DNA of 64,000 nt. Source: Homalodisca vitripennis (Eukaryota; Arthropoda; Insecta; Hemiptera; Cicadellidae). This document shows, one piece after another, positions 62,092-64,000 of the stretch. The position numbers and the translations under genes are program-made. The DNA lies in contig NC_060214.1 of the NCBI RefSeq assembly GCF_021130785.1, forward strand, positions 110,129,001 through 110,193,000. The letters are read 5' to 3'. How positions within the stretch are numbered: position 1 is the stretch's first letter; every line of letters begins with the position of its first letter. A model generated the notes under the pieces. The model worked only from the letters and a program-made list of their open reading frames with translations. It made no database searches and was not told the origin of the DNA.

Positions 62092-64000
62092 GTAAGTAAT
62101 CCTTATTTCTCTAATAGAATTCTCACATTTGAGATTTGTCTTGTTATTAACTTACTCTCTATTCTTTTACTATGGCATAGCGTGTCTGTTTTAATTTCTG
62201 TGAATTTAGAACCAGAAATTTAGTTCTTTTTTAAAATGCACACAATTATGGTAAACATTCAAGATCGGTATAAAAACATATTCGCTAAGCCCTCCAAAAT
62301 ATAACTAGCCTAGCCTGGAAAATTTTTAAAGGGGTAGCCTAGTCTAAAACAAACATGTTTACTAGACCAAGGTAATAGGCCTAAACCATAAGTGTACCAT
62401 AAAATCTCATCACTTTCTGGTTTTAGGTATTCGATAACCATAGTAGGCTAGTCTACTTTTTTGTTCCTGTATGCATTCCCGATCACTAGTCTACTTTTTT
62501 TTTATGCATTCTCGGTTATTGTAGGCTAGTACAGAATTCTAAAAACAAGAACAAAAACAAGACATTTTTTAAGTTTGTGCGGAAATTTCCGGTATTTATT
62601 TACATTACTACTCATACTTAGGCTACACTTCAAGAAATAGAAACAACTGGTCTTATCTCAATACAAGAAAATTAATAACATAGCCTAGTTAATATTTTTG
62701 CATCTGCCTTTATCTCCTTACTTTAGTATAATGTTGCTGATAATAGGAAATTTGGTATCAATTTACATTAACGTGACCATGGAAAGGTATGTTCATTTTT
62801 TTCCTGAAAACAATATTGAAGAAAAAATTCGTTGGCAACGAAAATTAAAGGAGCTACGATTTTGTTTAATCCTCTGAAAACTCCGTTTTTGACAGTTTCC
62901 TATAACTCCGCGTCTGCTCAAACTCAGTATATAGCCAGATTTTAAAAACCGATTATCATACCAACAACGAGAAATTATCGTACTTTCATATAAAATAATT
63001 GTACCAAACACATTTAATGAAAAAGTATGTTATGTTGGTATAATAAATTATGTTATAATTAACTTTTGGTTTGTTACTTGTATAAATTTGTCAAAAATCT
63101 TTCATGGTACGATAACTACCCATCGTGTATCTTACCGGCACATAAAATCAATGAAATTATCGTACCTCTGGCAACACTATCCATATTTCACAGTTTGGTA
63201 TTACTCAAATAAAGAAGGGACGCCATTTTGAACTACCGTTGTTCCTCCACGTCTATTCTTAACCTCCTAGTTCAGTAGTGGTAATGACACACCTTTGTGT
63301 TCGATGTTCGGTATCTCACGTGGAAACAATTCGTAAAGACGAGTCTGACTAATACGTTAATCCTGTCAACAATGCCTGCCCGCTGCGCACTGCTTGCTCT
63401 TTTAGAAAAAAAATTAACTCGAATCCCAGATCACGTGATGCCCCTGCTCCGTAACGCAATAATGTCCGAAAGGCATCAACATAATACAATAATATACTTT
63501 TCCCCCAGTTCATATGCACCTGTGATAATAATACTTGACAATAAATGACCAACCCAAGAAAAAAAAGTCCATTTTCCATGGTCACGCTATTAGTGTTAGT
63601 TAAAGTGAAGAATGGGAAGATTATTTTTGTAAAAGAAACGATGTTGACAAAGATGGAGCATCAGAATATTATTTTGTCGAGACATTTCTACAGGACTGTG
63701 TACAATATGCGTATATTAATGGTATGGGGGGGGGAAGTCCTATGCATATAAAGTGTACAGTTTAACATTAAGTGTGACGTGATTGCTTGAAATCTTTTGC
63801 TGGTAGGCCATCAATGCTTTTAACCTTAATTTTGATACTTAAGATGTCTTCTAATCAACCTGACCATACCAGATCTATTCATAGAGAATTTTGGGTACTT
63901 TGGGATTATACCGACCACACCAGTATGAAGAACACAAAAATAGAAATTTATAGAAACAAACATGATAGAACGAAAAAAACAACTCTTCAATTACAAAATT
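62092..64000. other. Possible intron or intergenic DNA; no exon recognised
   Basis: AT-rich with many GGCCTA/TAGGCT words. ORFs at 63297-63548 (plus) and 62793-63011 (minus) have no recognised domain. If the donor at 62092 is real this would be its intron. Confidence 0.4.

Overview
This is a 64 kb window of AT-rich animal nuclear DNA. It is most likely insect: it carries an intronless-coding myosuppressin-type neuropeptide receptor, a short (CCTAA)n telomere-like run, and arthropod-style mariner, hAT, piggyBac and APE-type LINE remnants. A hemipteran source is a guess that I cannot prove from sequence alone.

Only one intact protein-coding gene is clear: a 376-residue class A GPCR on the minus strand (22576..23706). 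A second gene may begin at about 62.08 kb (plus strand), with a 5' UTR, a good Kozak ATG and a splice donor 13 nt later; its other exons are not visible. Everything else recognisable is repeat-derived.

Layout. 0-9 kb: AT-rich DNA with one copy of a ~0.5 kb interspersed element, a 102-bp perfect inverted repeat, and two Penelope-like or foldback fragments. 9.3-10.4 kb: decayed Tc1/mariner transposase. 13.5-14.3 kb: ~112-bp tandem array. 18.45 kb: perfect 63-bp-arm hairpin, then a tRNA-like sequence. 22.0-22.4 kb: head-to-head pair of degenerate tRNA-like repeats beside the GPCR. 24-31 kb: nothing recognisable beyond fragments. 31.5-32.3 kb: ~820-bp non-autonomous transposon with an inverted twin at 46.7-47.5 kb. 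33.65-34.03 kb: ~70-bp tandem array. 37.56-41.07 kb: a ~256-bp satellite in which each monomer carries a tRNA-like gene with intact box A, box B and a T-run terminator. 43.4-47.9 kb: a mariner split by a ~4.1 kb hAT element, itself split by the 817-bp element. 50.4-58.6 kb: a minus-strand LINE broken by a plus-strand LINE (which contains a third LINE) and by a piggyBac element in a TTAA site. 58.6-61.5 kb: a fourth LINE fragment and a separate LINE ORF1.

The most interesting structure is the tRNA-bearing satellite, with related copies at 8.9, 22.0-22.4, 37.6-40.0 and 40.7-41.1 kb. The nested transposons give a readable relative history of insertion. Many one-base indels inside the satellites could be real decay or long-read error.
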